Positions 1 through 7,599 of a DNA stretch of 64,000 nt are shown one piece after another (position 1 is the stretch's first letter; each line of letters starts with the position of its first letter). This DNA comes from Acidocella aromatica (GTDB lineage Bacteria; Pseudomonadota; Alphaproteobacteria; Acetobacterales; Acetobacteraceae), in contig NZ_JACHFJ010000002.1 in the NCBI RefSeq assembly GCF_014201825.1, positions 1 to 64,000 of the forward strand, written 5' to 3'. The position numbers and the translations under genes were made by a program. The notes under the pieces are model-generated. The model saw only the letters and a list, made by a program, of their open reading frames with translations. It searched no databases and was not told where the DNA came from.

Positions 1-28
1 TGTGCCCTGGGGCATGCCCCAGGGCACA
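1..28. repeat. Perfect 28-bp palindrome
   Basis: The first 28 bases are a perfect inverted repeat: TGTGCCCTGGGG, a CATG centre, then the exact complement CCCCAGGGCACA. There is no T-run on either side, so a plain intrinsic terminator is not clear. It lies outside the island, downstream of where the tRNA-Gln transcript would have run before integration, so a transcript end or a protein-binding dyad are both possible. The window edge hides further context. Confidence 0.6.
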
Positions 29-227
29 TTGAAACCACCTCAACCATCAAGCATGAAGGGGAAAGACACTGCGCCTGAGCGCGAACAAAAAGGGGAGCAC
101 GTCACGTTGAGCATGTCATCCCCTCATCCCAGGCGCGGCGGAGCAATACCAGGGTGCCGGGCTTTGACAAGCAGGAGAAGAGGCCGTGGCCGCTACCTGT
201 CTATCTCCGTGAAACTGAAAGATAAAA

Positions 228-245
228 TGGCTGGGGGACCTGGAT
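228..245. other. Distal attachment site (att core copy)
   Basis: TGGCTGGGGGACCTGGAT matches exactly the 3' terminal 18 bases of the tRNA-Gln gene (CCA end, acceptor stem and start of the T-stem, read on the minus strand). The match stops at 246. This is what a tRNA-targeting tyrosine integrase leaves at the far end of its element. Confidence 0.85.
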
Positions 246-316
246 GTCCAGTTTTGCAGCCGTCATTCCAATAAAATCAGATGCTTAGAAGGCCAGTTAG
301 GTTGCTTCTGAGGCAT

Positions 317-339
317 ATGTGGAAACATTTGTGGGAACG
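317..339. repeat. Candidate integrase arm-type site, left end
   Basis: Two TGTGG(A/G)AAC units, 12 bp apart (318-326 and 330-338), form a 23-bp block that matches 21 of 23 positions of the block at 18773-18795. It lies 72 bp from the att core, and the right-hand block lies about 76 bp from its core. Both blocks have the same orientation. Near-symmetric placement suggests integrase arm binding, which is an inference. Confidence 0.5.
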
Positions 340-380
340 CGTCAAGGCCCAGTGTAGGGCGTGCGGGTCGCCCAGATGGA

Positions 381-902
381 TCAATCGGGCCAAGCAGTAT
401 ATTTGAGACGCCTTGGTGGAATGTGCCGAAGCCTAGCCGTTAAGCGAAGAGTTAATTTTGCAATGGTTACCTTGAAGCGTCCGTTTGCACTCTGCTGGGG
501 GCCGAGGCTTGAAATTGTGTGTTTCAGCTTCTGCGTATGTTTTTGGATGCAATCGTCGGCGAAGGAGATGTTTGTCTTATGCGCGAACTCGTTGCGGATT
601 TTTCGGATGGTATCAAGGTCCTCAAATTCGTCCTGTGAGACCAATCCGAGACCAAGTGCAGCAATGGCGCGGGCTGAAAAGGTCCCGAGTGGTGCGTTAA
701 AACCCTCTAACAGTTTAGCGGCTTTAGGTACGTCAACGAGATAGGTTAATATCGATTGTTCAAGCAGAGAATCTAGGAGAGCGGCCCCAACCAATACTTG
801 GCCACGTGGGCTTTCTCCATTCATTTCGGCTAGTACCGTTTGCCATCGGTCAAATTCATCAGGTATCTCAGAACTAAAATGGTGATCTGGTGGGGCGCCC
901 AC
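381..902 (-). CDS. MltR-family (HEPN-like) protein
   Basis: The 173-residue protein resembles the mannitol operon repressor (MltR) family, an all-helical fold related to HEPN proteins. Visible support is the segment from about residue 37 (VLVGAALLDSLLEQSI) to the motif RNEFAH at 103-108, an R-x4-H pattern. The start is a GTG at 902, preceded by a strong GGAGG ribosome site eight bases upstream. No mannitol genes lie nearby, so sugar regulation is unlikely here. The gene is the outermost cargo gene at the left end, next to the arm site, where defence or toxin genes often sit. The last 35 or so residues are basic and unlike the family core. Its function in this island is unknown. Confidence 0.7.
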   Translation of the reverse strand: MGAPPDHHFSSEIPDEFDRWQTVLAEMNGESPRGQVLVGAALLDSLLEQSILTYLVDVPKAAKLLEGFNAPLGTFSARAIAALGLGLVSQDEFEDLDTIRKIRNEFAHKTNISFADDCIQKHTQKLKHTISSLGPQQSANGRFKVTIAKLTLRLTARLRHIPPRRLKYTAWPD

Positions 903-1236
903 TTATTAATCCTCCAAAGCAAGGTCCGCAGATTCTTCTGGCGGGTGTCGTATAGTCGTACATAAGCATATCCGCCGCTCTTGGTCGTGGGGGAACCAGA
1001 AAAAGTCACCCCGGGCATTTCCAGGAACGTTTAGACCCCCGGGGTGGGGGTAGGATGGGACCCATGGCGTTGAAAATCTGGGGCGCGTTCACTGCTCGTC
1101 AGGGCCGAACAACAACAACGGGGGCTTTAGGGAACTTTTTGAAATCCTTTTGAAAGCCCCACCCTGGCCGGTTTAGGGACCGTTGCGGCCGTTTTGTTGT
1201 GTCGGCGCGTCGTGCTGGTGGTGTCGTCGTCTGGCG
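903..1236. other. Gap without a convincing gene; long stem-loop
   Basis: No open frame here has both a ribosome site and recognisable content. An 8-bp perfect stem (GGGGCTTT at 1121-1128, AAAGCCCC at 1153-1160) encloses a 24-base T-rich loop. It lies about 75 bp beyond the stop of the minus-strand gene ending at 1237 and may end that transcript. Confidence 0.4.
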
Positions 1237-1584
1237 TCAATGCGCTCGGAAGAACGTGCCCAGCCAGCACAAGCCGTACCAAGCAAGAGCGATGACGCCA
1301 ACATACAGAGCCAGCATGGTCACGGCCGCCATGATCCCGTCCCGTATGGCCGTCTGCATGTCCAGTTCGTCTTTCCGTAGCATGGTCACCCCGTCCAGGA
1401 TGCCCCGGGCAATGGCGTCCGTGAGCATACCTTGCACCTCCCGCATGGTGCCCGCTTCCTGGCGTTTCAGTTCCGCCACGCCCCAGGCGATGCCCTGCGC
1501 GATTGTCATGGACGTGCTGTACTCGCTCAGGGTGATCTCATGGGGCCTGCGCTGGCGCGGGGCTGGGCCGGTGGTGTCTGACAT
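1237..1584 (-). CDS. Small membrane-anchored protein, unknown
   Basis: The 115-residue product is not recognised. The start at 1584 is chosen because GAGGAA lies just upstream of it; a longer frame to 1770 has no ribosome site and runs into the divergent recombinase gene. The N-terminal two thirds is polar, charged and probably helical (EYSTSMTIAQGIAWGVAELK). The C-terminal 30 residues form one hydrophobic segment (AAVTMLALYVGVIALAWYG) before a short cytoplasm-like tail. This is the layout of a tail-anchored protein or a small phage membrane protein. It is divergent from the serine recombinase, sharing a 170-bp upstream region. Confidence 0.6.
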   Translation of the reverse strand: MSDTTGPAPRQRRPHEITLSEYSTSMTIAQGIAWGVAELKRQEAGTMREVQGMLTDAIARGILDGVTMLRKDELDMQTAIRDGIMAAVTMLALYVGVIALAWYGLCWLGTFFRAH

Positions 1585-1754
1585 GGCGTGTTCCTCGTTG
1601 CTGGTGAATGATGATCCAGCGGGGGACCGTATCAGCACGTCAGGCGGTGGAGGTATGCAGTCCGCGAATCGAAGGGATTCCAAAAAGACTCGGCTGGTTC
1701 CCTCAAGTGTCCCGTATGAACACCGACAACGACCATTCACGGTGAGCATACAGC

Positions 1755-2444
1755 ATGGCCCAGCAGACATTCATTTCCTATTTCCGCGTCAGCACCGAGA
1801 AGCAGGGCCGTAGCGGTCTGGGCCTGGAGGCGCAGCAGCAGGCCGTTTCCGCCTATCTGGACGCCCACCCCGGCAAGGTCCTGGCCTCGTTCGTGGAGGT
1901 GGAGAGCGGCAAGCGTAGTGACCGCCCGGAACTGGCCAAGGCGCTGGCGGCTTGCAAGCTGAAAGGGGCAACGCTGATTGTCGCCAAGCTGGACCGGCTG
2001 GCCCGTAATGCCCGCTTCCTGTTATCCGTGGTGGAGGGCACTGGGGAGGGCGGTGTGGTGTTCTGCGATATGCCCCAGATACCCGCCGGCCCCGTGGGCA
2101 AGTTCCTGGTAACCCAGATGGCGGCCGTGGGCGAACTGGAGGCTGGACTTATCAGCGCCAGGACCAAAGCAGCCCTAGCGGCCGCAAAGGCCCGAGGGCG
2201 TGTCCTGGGCGGTTACCGTGGAGGTCCCAAGGCTGACCCCGCACGGGCGGCTGAGGTTCGTATCCAGCAAGCCGATGCCTTCGCGGCCCGTGTTCGGCCA
2301 CTGGTGGATGATCTCCAGAGCCAAGGGCTTTCCCTGCGCCAGATTGCGGCCCGGCTGACCGAGGAAGGCGTGGAGACGGCCAGGGGCGGGGCCTGGACGG
2401 CTGATGCGGTCCGGCGGGTTATGTTGCGTGGTGCACGATCCTAG
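1755..2444 (+). CDS. Serine recombinase (resolvase/invertase family)
   Basis: The 229-residue protein has a complete resolvase-type catalytic domain. It opens with YFRVSTEKQ, placing the nucleophile at Ser13, followed by the GLGLEAQQ segment, the AKLDRLARN motif and the EAGLISARTKAAL helix. The C-terminal 60 residues (LSLRQIAARLTEEGVETARG...WTADAVRRVM) form a recombinase-type helix-turn-helix. The length fits small resolvases or invertases rather than large serine integrases. In a small element with its own tyrosine integrase its role could be dimer resolution, DNA inversion or a relic of a second element. Rearranged antirepressors and a 33-bp repeat elsewhere in the island are possible substrates (inference). 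Confidence 0.9.
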   Translation: MAQQTFISYFRVSTEKQGRSGLGLEAQQQAVSAYLDAHPGKVLASFVEVESGKRSDRPELAKALAACKLKGATLIVAKLDRLARNARFLLSVVEGTGEGGVVFCDMPQIPAGPVGKFLVTQMAAVGELEAGLISARTKAALAAAKARGRVLGGYRGGPKADPARAAEVRIQQADAFAARVRPLVDDLQSQGLSLRQIAARLTEEGVETARGGAWTADAVRRVMLRGARS

Positions 2445-2544
2445 AAACCCTGTGCTGGAGAGCGCCCGCGAATCGGGAGGGCGTGGTACTCTTCCCCGTG
2501 TTGCGAGATTGTTGCGCGTCATCTCCCGTGGGGGCAATCACAGT

Positions 2545-2940
2545 ATGTCAGGCAAACCGCATATAAAACTGTCAGACGTTGAGGCGGGAAAGAATTATGC
2601 ACTTCCGCGTGTAGAAATGGCCTTTCAGAAAGCCTACCCAGAAGTAAAATCTTTGCGGATTGACGTACGGGTTTCTGACACGTGGGGGAAAGCAGCTTCA
2701 ACCTTCATCCTCACGGAGCGTTATTTTCGATCAATTATTGATTGCCCGAATCCCCGGTGTGCTGGCGGTGGGGTAGATATTGATCGGCTTCTACGTTGGT
2801 CCGTAATCGAAGGGCGAAAGACCGCTTTTGAAGATATGATATCTTGTTGCGGCCACGAGGGGTCACCGAAGGGGCGGAGGCGCACCGGGTCGTGTGATGT
2901 TCATTTTCACGTAAAAATCCAAGCCACGTACAACGAATAA
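2545..2940 (+). CDS. Cysteine-rich small protein, possible zinc site
   Basis: The 131-residue protein is of unknown function. Start 2545 (MSGKPHIKLS) is preferred because the upstream extension lies inside the recombinase reading region. Cysteines at 67, 72, 101, 102 and 117 with nearby His (CPNPRC at 67-72, CCGHEG at 101-106, SCDVHFH) look like a treble-clef or zinc-ribbon arrangement ending in a beta strand. I recall similar CPNPxC proteins in other proteobacteria but cannot give a family name. It lies 100 bp after the recombinase gene on the same strand. Its A+T content is visibly higher than that of the phage genes, suggesting separately acquired cargo. Confidence 0.6.
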   Translation: MSGKPHIKLSDVEAGKNYALPRVEMAFQKAYPEVKSLRIDVRVSDTWGKAASTFILTERYFRSIIDCPNPRCAGGGVDIDRLLRWSVIEGRKTAFEDMISCCGHEGSPKGRRRTGSCDVHFHVKIQATYNE

Positions 2941-3093
2941 CGTCCCCATACGCGCAATGCGCGGTTCCAGGGTGGCAGCGTCCCTGCTTCCTAATCAGCA
3001 TGTTAGAAGAACGCAGGATGGCTTTGCTCTGCTCTCTCCACCGCACGGAAAGGCGGGCTATCATGGCGCCTCTAACAATTCGATGAGGGAAAG

Positions 3094-3618
3094 ATGGACG
3101 CGGGCCGAATAGATGACCCTGCCCAATGGTTCTTTGACGCTGTGGTGGAGCCTACTGCCCATGAGGCCATCACGGCGCTAAATGACATGAGGCGGGGATG
3201 CCTCGCCTGTTTAGCCCTGTCGGCTATGGGTGAGCACTTCATCCATGCACGGCGCCAGATGGCCCAGAGCATCATCCAGCAGCATCTGCCTGAACAGGTA
3301 CCGCCGCGTTTCCCTGACAAACTTGGAGACTATGAGCGGACGGCCTTCTGGAAAGCATTGGCGGCCCGGTGTTGGGATTACGGCGTTGTGAGAGACGTTG
3401 CCAATGCTACCAAGCATGTCACACCTTCGGGGGATAAGGTGGGGTTTGATGATGTAAGAAACACACGCCTGGGGTTTGGCGTGTCCAAGTTCAGTTGGCC
3501 ATTCGCGTCCGAAGCGATCCTTGTAGACACCGGCTCAGGCGGCCCCTTTATGTTGTCTCAACTGGTCCATGCCTCGCTTGCAATGTGGCGGGAAATCATG
3601 AGCGAATCGGCCGCATAA
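3094..3618 (+). CDS. Unknown protein with HEPN-like R...N...H motif
   Basis: The 174-residue protein starts at ATG 3094 with GAGGGAAA just upstream. It appears all-helical. The segment RDVANATKH (100-108) has the R-x3-N-x3-H layout also seen in the DUF4145-like protein of this island (RVIGNNAVH), so a HEPN-like fold is possible but unproven. The C-terminal part is more beta-like (TRLGFGVSKFSWPF). It is monocistronic and its A+T content is higher than that of the phage genes. Its function is unknown. Confidence 0.55.
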   Translation: MDAGRIDDPAQWFFDAVVEPTAHEAITALNDMRRGCLACLALSAMGEHFIHARRQMAQSIIQQHLPEQVPPRFPDKLGDYERTAFWKALAARCWDYGVVRDVANATKHVTPSGDKVGFDDVRNTRLGFGVSKFSWPFASEAILVDTGSGGPFMLSQLVHASLAMWREIMSESAA

Positions 3619-3970
3619 CCACGATTCCGAAATTGCATGACTGGAGCCGTGCAGGTATCCGCCCCGGTCCCCTCACACCCCACCACGCCCTACACGCCCC
3701 GTAGCGAATCGCTGGAGTCGTCGGCCGGGTGCCCAGCACCATCCCCACCAGAAACCCGCCCATGTGCCTGTATGACTCTCTGCGTGACTCCTGGCCGGTA
3801 GTGCCTTGTGGCCGGCATCTGCTGCCCGGCATCCATCGCGGGAATGTCCCGTTATGTGTAATATCGAAGGTATTTACACGGGATTCCTGAAATGCTCCCT
3901 AATGGCCCGTTGGGTTGCTGCACAGTTCCAAAGCGGTGGCGGCCCGGTTACCTGATAGGAGTTTAGCTTA
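3619..3970. promoter_or_regulatory. Intergenic region with operator-like dyad
   Basis: The stretch has no gene. At 3847-3883 lies a compound inverted repeat: TCCCGT (3847-3852) and GTGTAA (3856-3861) mirrored by TTACAC (3874-3879) and ACGGGA (3878-3883). It is about 90 bp upstream of the 3971 gene and the ssDNA-binding protein gene, where a phage repressor would control early genes. A ribosome site AGGAG (3957-3961) precedes the 3971 start. Confidence 0.4.
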
Positions 3971-4282
3971 ATGACCATCCTCGTTTGCCCTGCATCCGCC
4001 CTTCACTATGCGGACACGCGGTTCCGGTTCCGTCTGCCGCCCATGCCGCGCCTCGGCTTGCCCCGTCAGGCTTCCTTCACGGTGCCGTTCACGAACCTGG
4101 GGCTGCATGTGTACCTGGATGATGAGCGGTCTGGGTGGTGGATCAAGAACATGGCCACGGGCGGGGAGGCCCTGCTGGGGCGCGTGGCCGTTGCCTGGGG
4201 CTTTGGTAGCCCGACGCGACCGGCGCCCCGAAACGGTGAAGAGGACGCCAACATGTGCGCGGGGGAGCCGGTACATGGGTGA
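3971..4282 (+). CDS. Hypothetical phage protein upstream of SSB
   Basis: The 103-residue product is unknown. AGGAG sits nine bases before ATG 3971. The protein is mostly beta-like and aromatic-rich (NLGLHVYLDDERSGWWIK) with no signal peptide or membrane segment. Its 3' end overlaps the start of the ssDNA-binding protein gene by 8 bp, so the two are probably translationally coupled. The coupling suggests a role in early DNA metabolism, but nothing more can be read from it. Confidence 0.6.
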   Translation: MTILVCPASALHYADTRFRFRLPPMPRLGLPRQASFTVPFTNLGLHVYLDDERSGWWIKNMATGGEALLGRVAVAWGFGSPTRPAPRNGEEDANMCAGEPVHG

Positions 4283-4754
4283 GCGGGTAGCGTACACGTC
4301 CCCGTGGGGCGAGGTATTCGAGTGTCATCTAACCGAGACGGCACGGTTCAAGGGCAAGGATACCGGCAGTTACACCTGCACGCTGGTCTTTGAAGGTGAG
4401 GCCCTGGAAAAGCTCAAGCAGGACCTGAACGAGTTCCTGGTGGACACTTACGGCCCCAAGAAGGCCGCGCAGGTCTGGAAGGACAAGCCGCCCATCAAGG
4501 TCACCAAGGACGGGGAGAAGTCCTTCATCCGCTGGTCCACCAAGGCCGTGGACAAGGACGGCAAGGCCCGCAAGGTCATGATCTATGACTCCAAGGGCAA
4601 TCCGGTGAAACGGGAACTGAACATCGGTTCCGGCTCCATCATCCGCGTGAAGGGCACCATCGGGGCGTTCCCGAGCGATGACCCGGGCTTGGCGTTCTAT
4701 ATGGATTCCATCCAGGTCATCAAATACGTGGAATACGTGCCCCCTGCGTGCTGA
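4275..4754 (+). CDS. Phage ssDNA-binding protein (gp2.5/DUF2815-like), 3'-truncated
   Basis: The product resembles podovirus single-stranded-DNA-binding proteins of the gp2.5/DUF2815 type. Features are an N-terminal beta domain (TARFKGKDTGSYTCTLVF), a helix EALEKLKQDLNEFL and a C-terminal strand pattern (GSGSIIRVKG, then a SIQVIKY strand). ATG 4275 has GGGGGAG nine bases upstream. The present stop TGA (4752-4754) is supplied by the inserted IS21-derived element: the native frame ends at 4748 and continues at 5073-5126, so the last 17 residues are missing and a single Cys replaces them. In gp2.5-type proteins the C-terminal tail recruits polymerase and helicase, so the truncated form may bind DNA but fail in replisome contacts (inference). 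Confidence 0.75.
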   Translation: MGERVAYTSPWGEVFECHLTETARFKGKDTGSYTCTLVFEGEALEKLKQDLNEFLVDTYGPKKAAQVWKDKPPIKVTKDGEKSFIRWSTKAVDKDGKARKVMIYDSKGNPVKRELNIGSGSIIRVKGTIGAFPSDDPGLAFYMDSIQVIKYVEYVPPAC

Positions 4755-5065
4755 TTCCGACGAAGTCGCCTAGCGATTCCGATTTGATGGCGCCCATTGA
4801 TTCCGAGATTTACTCGCCCATGTTTTAACGCCACGCCGTCTGGTGCTTCGACACACCCTCATGGCTCAGACGCAAAATCTCGCGCACATGGCGCATGCAA
4901 ACTCTCCCCGCTGGCATCAATCCCCTCCTCGGCAACAGCCAAAGAGACGATCTTAAACACAGCCAGCGAGGTGGCCCTCAACCCAAACGACCCGGGCGAC
5001 AATATCCCGGAATAGGGGGGCGCCATCATCTCGGAATCAATGGGCGACTTGCTCCGGAATCATCA
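4749..5065. mobile_element. 317-bp internally deleted IS21-family derivative
   Basis: The ends are inverted repeats starting TG(C/A)TGATTCCG and carrying several subterminal copies of a GATTCCG...TCGCCC module, the layout of IS21-family termini. A 7-bp target duplication, CCCTGCG, flanks it at 4742-4748 and 5066-5072. The inside keeps only the first 23 codons of an istA-type transposase gene on the minus strand, so it is a non-autonomous, MITE-like remnant. Removing the element and one duplication restores an open frame for the ssDNA-binding protein gene. Confidence 0.85.
4825..4896 (-). pseudogene. istA: istA transposase N-terminal fragment
   Basis: Reading from ATG at 4896 gives 23 residues beginning MRHVREILRLSHEG and then a stop. 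This matches the conserved IstA N-terminal helix (M-x-x-IREILRLxxE). A GGGGAGAG ribosome site lies upstream. The rest of istA and all of istB are gone. Confidence 0.75.
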
Positions 5066-5072
5066 CCCTGCG

Positions 5073-5126
5073 CCGCCATCCGAGCCATTCGGCCCTGCCG
5101 ATATACTGGGTGGGTTCACCGCATAG
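5073..5126 (+). pseudogene. Detached C-terminal tail of the ssDNA-binding protein
   Basis: Directly after the right target duplication, the frame that would follow codon GCG at 4746-4748 reads PPSEPFGPADILGGFTA and then TAG. A clean 17-codon continuation with its own stop, on the far side of a perfect 7-bp duplication, shows that this is the severed end of the ssDNA-binding protein gene. Confidence 0.8.
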
Positions 5127-5440
5127 GTGTATCTTATCGTTAGGCCTGCTTGCCGTGGGGGCGCCTCGGTAGGGCATGACGATGCGCCAACGTGACGGGC
5201 CTGCCGGGAGCGATACCCAGCAGGCCCTTAGCGTTTCCAGGCGGTGGCCGTGCCGCTTGCTTATGGGCAGGTGTTTGCCAGCCCTGGGCTAGGACCTGCT
5301 CGGCTCGGGTAGGGCGTTCAGGATCAGCTTGAACAAGACACACATGGTCATGCGTGGCGTGCATATCTCGTCATAATCTCTGGTTATGTGAGCCAGGAGG
5401 TCTTGAACAACAAAAACTCGACTAGGCCCTCAAGGTTCCC
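5127..5440. other. Gap between SSB tail and repeat region
   Basis: One 74-codon frame on the minus strand (5140-5364) has no good ribosome site and a low-complexity Arg/Pro/His product, so it is not called. No RNA gene or repeat is evident. It may be what remains after a deletion between the minus-strand late genes and the plus-strand early genes. Confidence 0.4.
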
Positions 5441-5706
5441 TTAACGCTTCCGTTCAGGCCCAGCAGGTTAACCATAAGGCATCCCTATAGATACTGGGAA
5501 AGGTGTATGGTTATTTGGTGTCTTGCTCCCCGAAAAGGTCCCTTTAAGGCCCGAAAGGTCAATATAACCTTCATTCTGGATAAGTCCCCTATATGGGAAC
5601 GGATGGTTGTCGGCTGGCCCAGTAGGAACCGTTAACGCTCTCGTCCAGGCCCAGCAGGTTAACCATAAGGCATCCCTATAGATACTGGGAAAGGTATATG
5701 GTTATT
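5441..5706. repeat. Structured repeat array, two 75-bp copies plus one degenerate
   Basis: Copies at 5441-5515 and 5632-5706 are identical at 71 of 75 positions, with a 50-bp identical core. Each can fold as a nested hairpin: AACCATA pairs with TATGGTT, and inside it TCCC pairs with GGGA. A shorter, degenerate copy lies between them at about 5565-5612 (TCCCCTATATGGGAA...ATGGTT). On the minus strand the cores read CTATAGGGA (copies 1 and 3) and ATATAGGGGA (middle), resembling the initiation core of T7-family phage promoters. They lie directly downstream of the helicase gene, reading away from it. Terminators, phage promoters or replication-origin repeats are all possible. Confidence 0.65.
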
Positions 5707-5721
5707 CTAGAAGTTCAGGGC

Positions 5722-7599
5722 CTACGCGGCCACCTTTCGGCCCTCCAGGCTCCCGTTCAGGCTTACGTTACGGATGAACGCTCTGGCCCGTTGGCCGGGT
5801 GCGCGTTCCCATCCGAGACGTTCCAGCGCCTCCAGCCATGCGGGCTTGCTGGTAATCTGCGCGGCGAAGGTTGAGGACTTAACACCCGTGACGGCTTGCA
5901 GGTCCGAATAGGTCATCACCACGGCCCCCAGGTCGTGCTGGGCCTCCAGGTAAGCGATGGCCTTACCCACGCTGGGCGAGACCGGGCGCTTACGCTCGCC
6001 CCAGTCCTTGATGGCGCAGCCCGGGAACGTGACCGGGAGCAGCTTGGCAATGCCGGTCTGTTGTGCCGCGATGATGTAGGCGTTCATCGGCTGGCAGTTG
6101 TCGCCGTCCAGCTTCCGCACACGCCCCCGGCACAGCGCCTGGAGTATGTTGTGGGCGTACTCGCCCCGGTGGGTCTGGCTTAGATCATGGTCACTACAAA
6201 ACCCGTCAGCCACATTTCGGTCCTGGGCTAGGTGGGTAAGCGCCCGGTGGGCTGGGGCGGGAGCGCACATGACCCCAGCCAGGATGACGTTGGGGAAATC
6301 CCGGTAGAGGTTTGTGGCCATGTGGTTGCCGTAGGTGATGATGTGAACCGTTGCCCCGCCTTCACCTTCCGCTGGCCCGCTCTTGGCCGTGCCGTCCTTC
6401 ACGGTGATGCCGGGAAGCAAGGGGCGCAACGCATCGGCCAAGTTTGCCGAGGGCTTCCTGGGTAGATGGGTCACGATTAGCCATTGTTCATCGGGGCGGG
6501 AGCGGATGAGCGCCGCCATGTCCTGGGCCAGCGCCTGCCGTGTGTCGCGGTCCTCAAGGGCATCCCGCGTGGCTGACGTGTGCCGGATATGGACCGTCAG
6601 GGGGCCGTAGTCCTTGGTGGCGCTTTCCAGCATGACGATATTGCCCCGGTGCGCTTCCATGTCCCTGTACGTGTGACGGACACGGGCCGAGGCGTCCAGG
6701 ACGATGACGGGCGCGAAGTCATCGGGCCGGGTGTCGCCATAGCTTACCAGCGTTCCCATCTTGCCGTCCTGCTTGGACACGCGCCCAAGCGTACCCCCGA
6801 CAAGTGCAAGCCCCCGCAGCACGTCCGCCGCCCGGGTGGCGCGGGGGATGCTGTCCGCAAGGTCCTGTAGTGGCTGGTCAACGTGCTTCTGGAAGTCAGG
6901 GATGGCGATGGGTTCATTATGGCCCGCCGCCGTCAGGTCATCCGCAAAGCGCCGTAACGCAGCCTTTAGGTCGGTCATGCGCCTGGGCAGGTGTTGCAGG
7001 ACGCCCAGGATTGCCTCGTCCCCGATGGCGACGTGAAGCCCGGGCAGGTACGCCTCGTCCCATGCGCGAACCATGCGCGGCCGGCCTAGGTAGTGCAGTT
7101 GCGCCACGTCCGCGAAGAGCCGGGAGCGGGAGAGCATCCGGTCCACCCGCTGCTGGGTAACGATGAGGATTTGGGCCTTGTCATGGGACTGGGCACCGCT
7201 CAGGGCGTTCGCGGCATCATCGGCCGTCCATACCGCTACCGCGTGCCCGATGCCTTGGCGGGTCATCTCGCGGGCCATCGCTTCGGCTTCCGCTACACGC
7301 CCCACAAAAACGATCATCCCCGCCGCGCGGTGATCTGGGGACGCCACCAGGGCCTTGGCGAAATGAACCAGACAGGTGGTTTTGCCGCATCCCGGGTCCA
7401 TTGCTGAGACATAGACCACGGGGCGGGCTTGGCCGTTGGCCATACGCTCCAGCGTATCCAGAACCTGAGCAATGGCGTTCCGGTGGTTAGGGCCGGGTGA
7501 CTGCCCCCGCTCATGGAAATAGGCGAGGATGGACGCATAGGCGGCCTGTTGGAGAGGTCCCTCTGACGGGCCGGGGATGGTGTTGTTCTCGATGCTCAC
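5722..7599 (-). CDS. Phage SF2-type helicase/NTPase
   Basis: The 625-residue protein has a Walker A motif DPGCGKT (68-74), a DEAx-type motif II in AWDEAY (near 180) and an SF2 motif VI-like QALCRGRVR (487-495). The C-terminal 100 residues resemble a winged-helix domain (YSDLQAVTGVKSSTFAAQI). The GTG start at 7599 overlaps the TGA of the preceding 58-residue gene, so the two are coupled. The natural role would be DNA unwinding in phage replication, though only the NTPase core is directly supported. It is the last gene of the minus-strand run that begins at 12978, and the repeat array follows it. Confidence 0.8.
   Translation of the reverse strand: MSIENNTIPGPSEGPLQQAAYASILAYFHERGQSPGPNHRNAIAQVLDTLERMANGQARPVVYVSAMDPGCGKTTCLVHFAKALVASPDHRAAGMIVFVGRVAEAEAMAREMTRQGIGHAVAVWTADDAANALSGAQSHDKAQILIVTQQRVDRMLSRSRLFADVAQLHYLGRPRMVRAWDEAYLPGLHVAIGDEAILGVLQHLPRRMTDLKAALRRFADDLTAAGHNEPIAIPDFQKHVDQPLQDLADSIPRATRAADVLRGLALVGGTLGRVSKQDGKMGTLVSYGDTRPDDFAPVIVLDASARVRHTYRDMEAHRGNIVMLESATKDYGPLTVHIRHTSATRDALEDRDTRQALAQDMAALIRSRPDEQWLIVTHLPRKPSANLADALRPLLPGITVKDGTAKSGPAEGEGGATVHIITYGNHMATNLYRDFPNVILAGVMCAPAPAHRALTHLAQDRNVADGFCSDHDLSQTHRGEYAHNILQALCRGRVRKLDGDNCQPMNAYIIAAQQTGIAKLLPVTFPGCAIKDWGERKRPVSPSVGKAIAYLEAQHDLGAVVMTYSDLQAVTGVKSSTFAAQITSKPAWLEALERLGWERAPGQRARAFIRNVSLNGSLEGRKVAA

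Noticed and set aside
2-274. A 90-codon frame at the left edge
   Set aside because: It runs through the palindrome and att core and encodes a low-complexity basic peptide without a ribosome site in view.
830-1018. A 62-codon minus-strand frame upstream of the MltR-like gene
   Set aside because: It overlaps the strong ribosome site and start of that gene and has no ribosome site of its own.
5441-5706. The repeat array as a CRISPR
   Set aside because: Only two good copies and one poor one, each 75 bp with internal hairpins, no uniform spacers and no cas genes.
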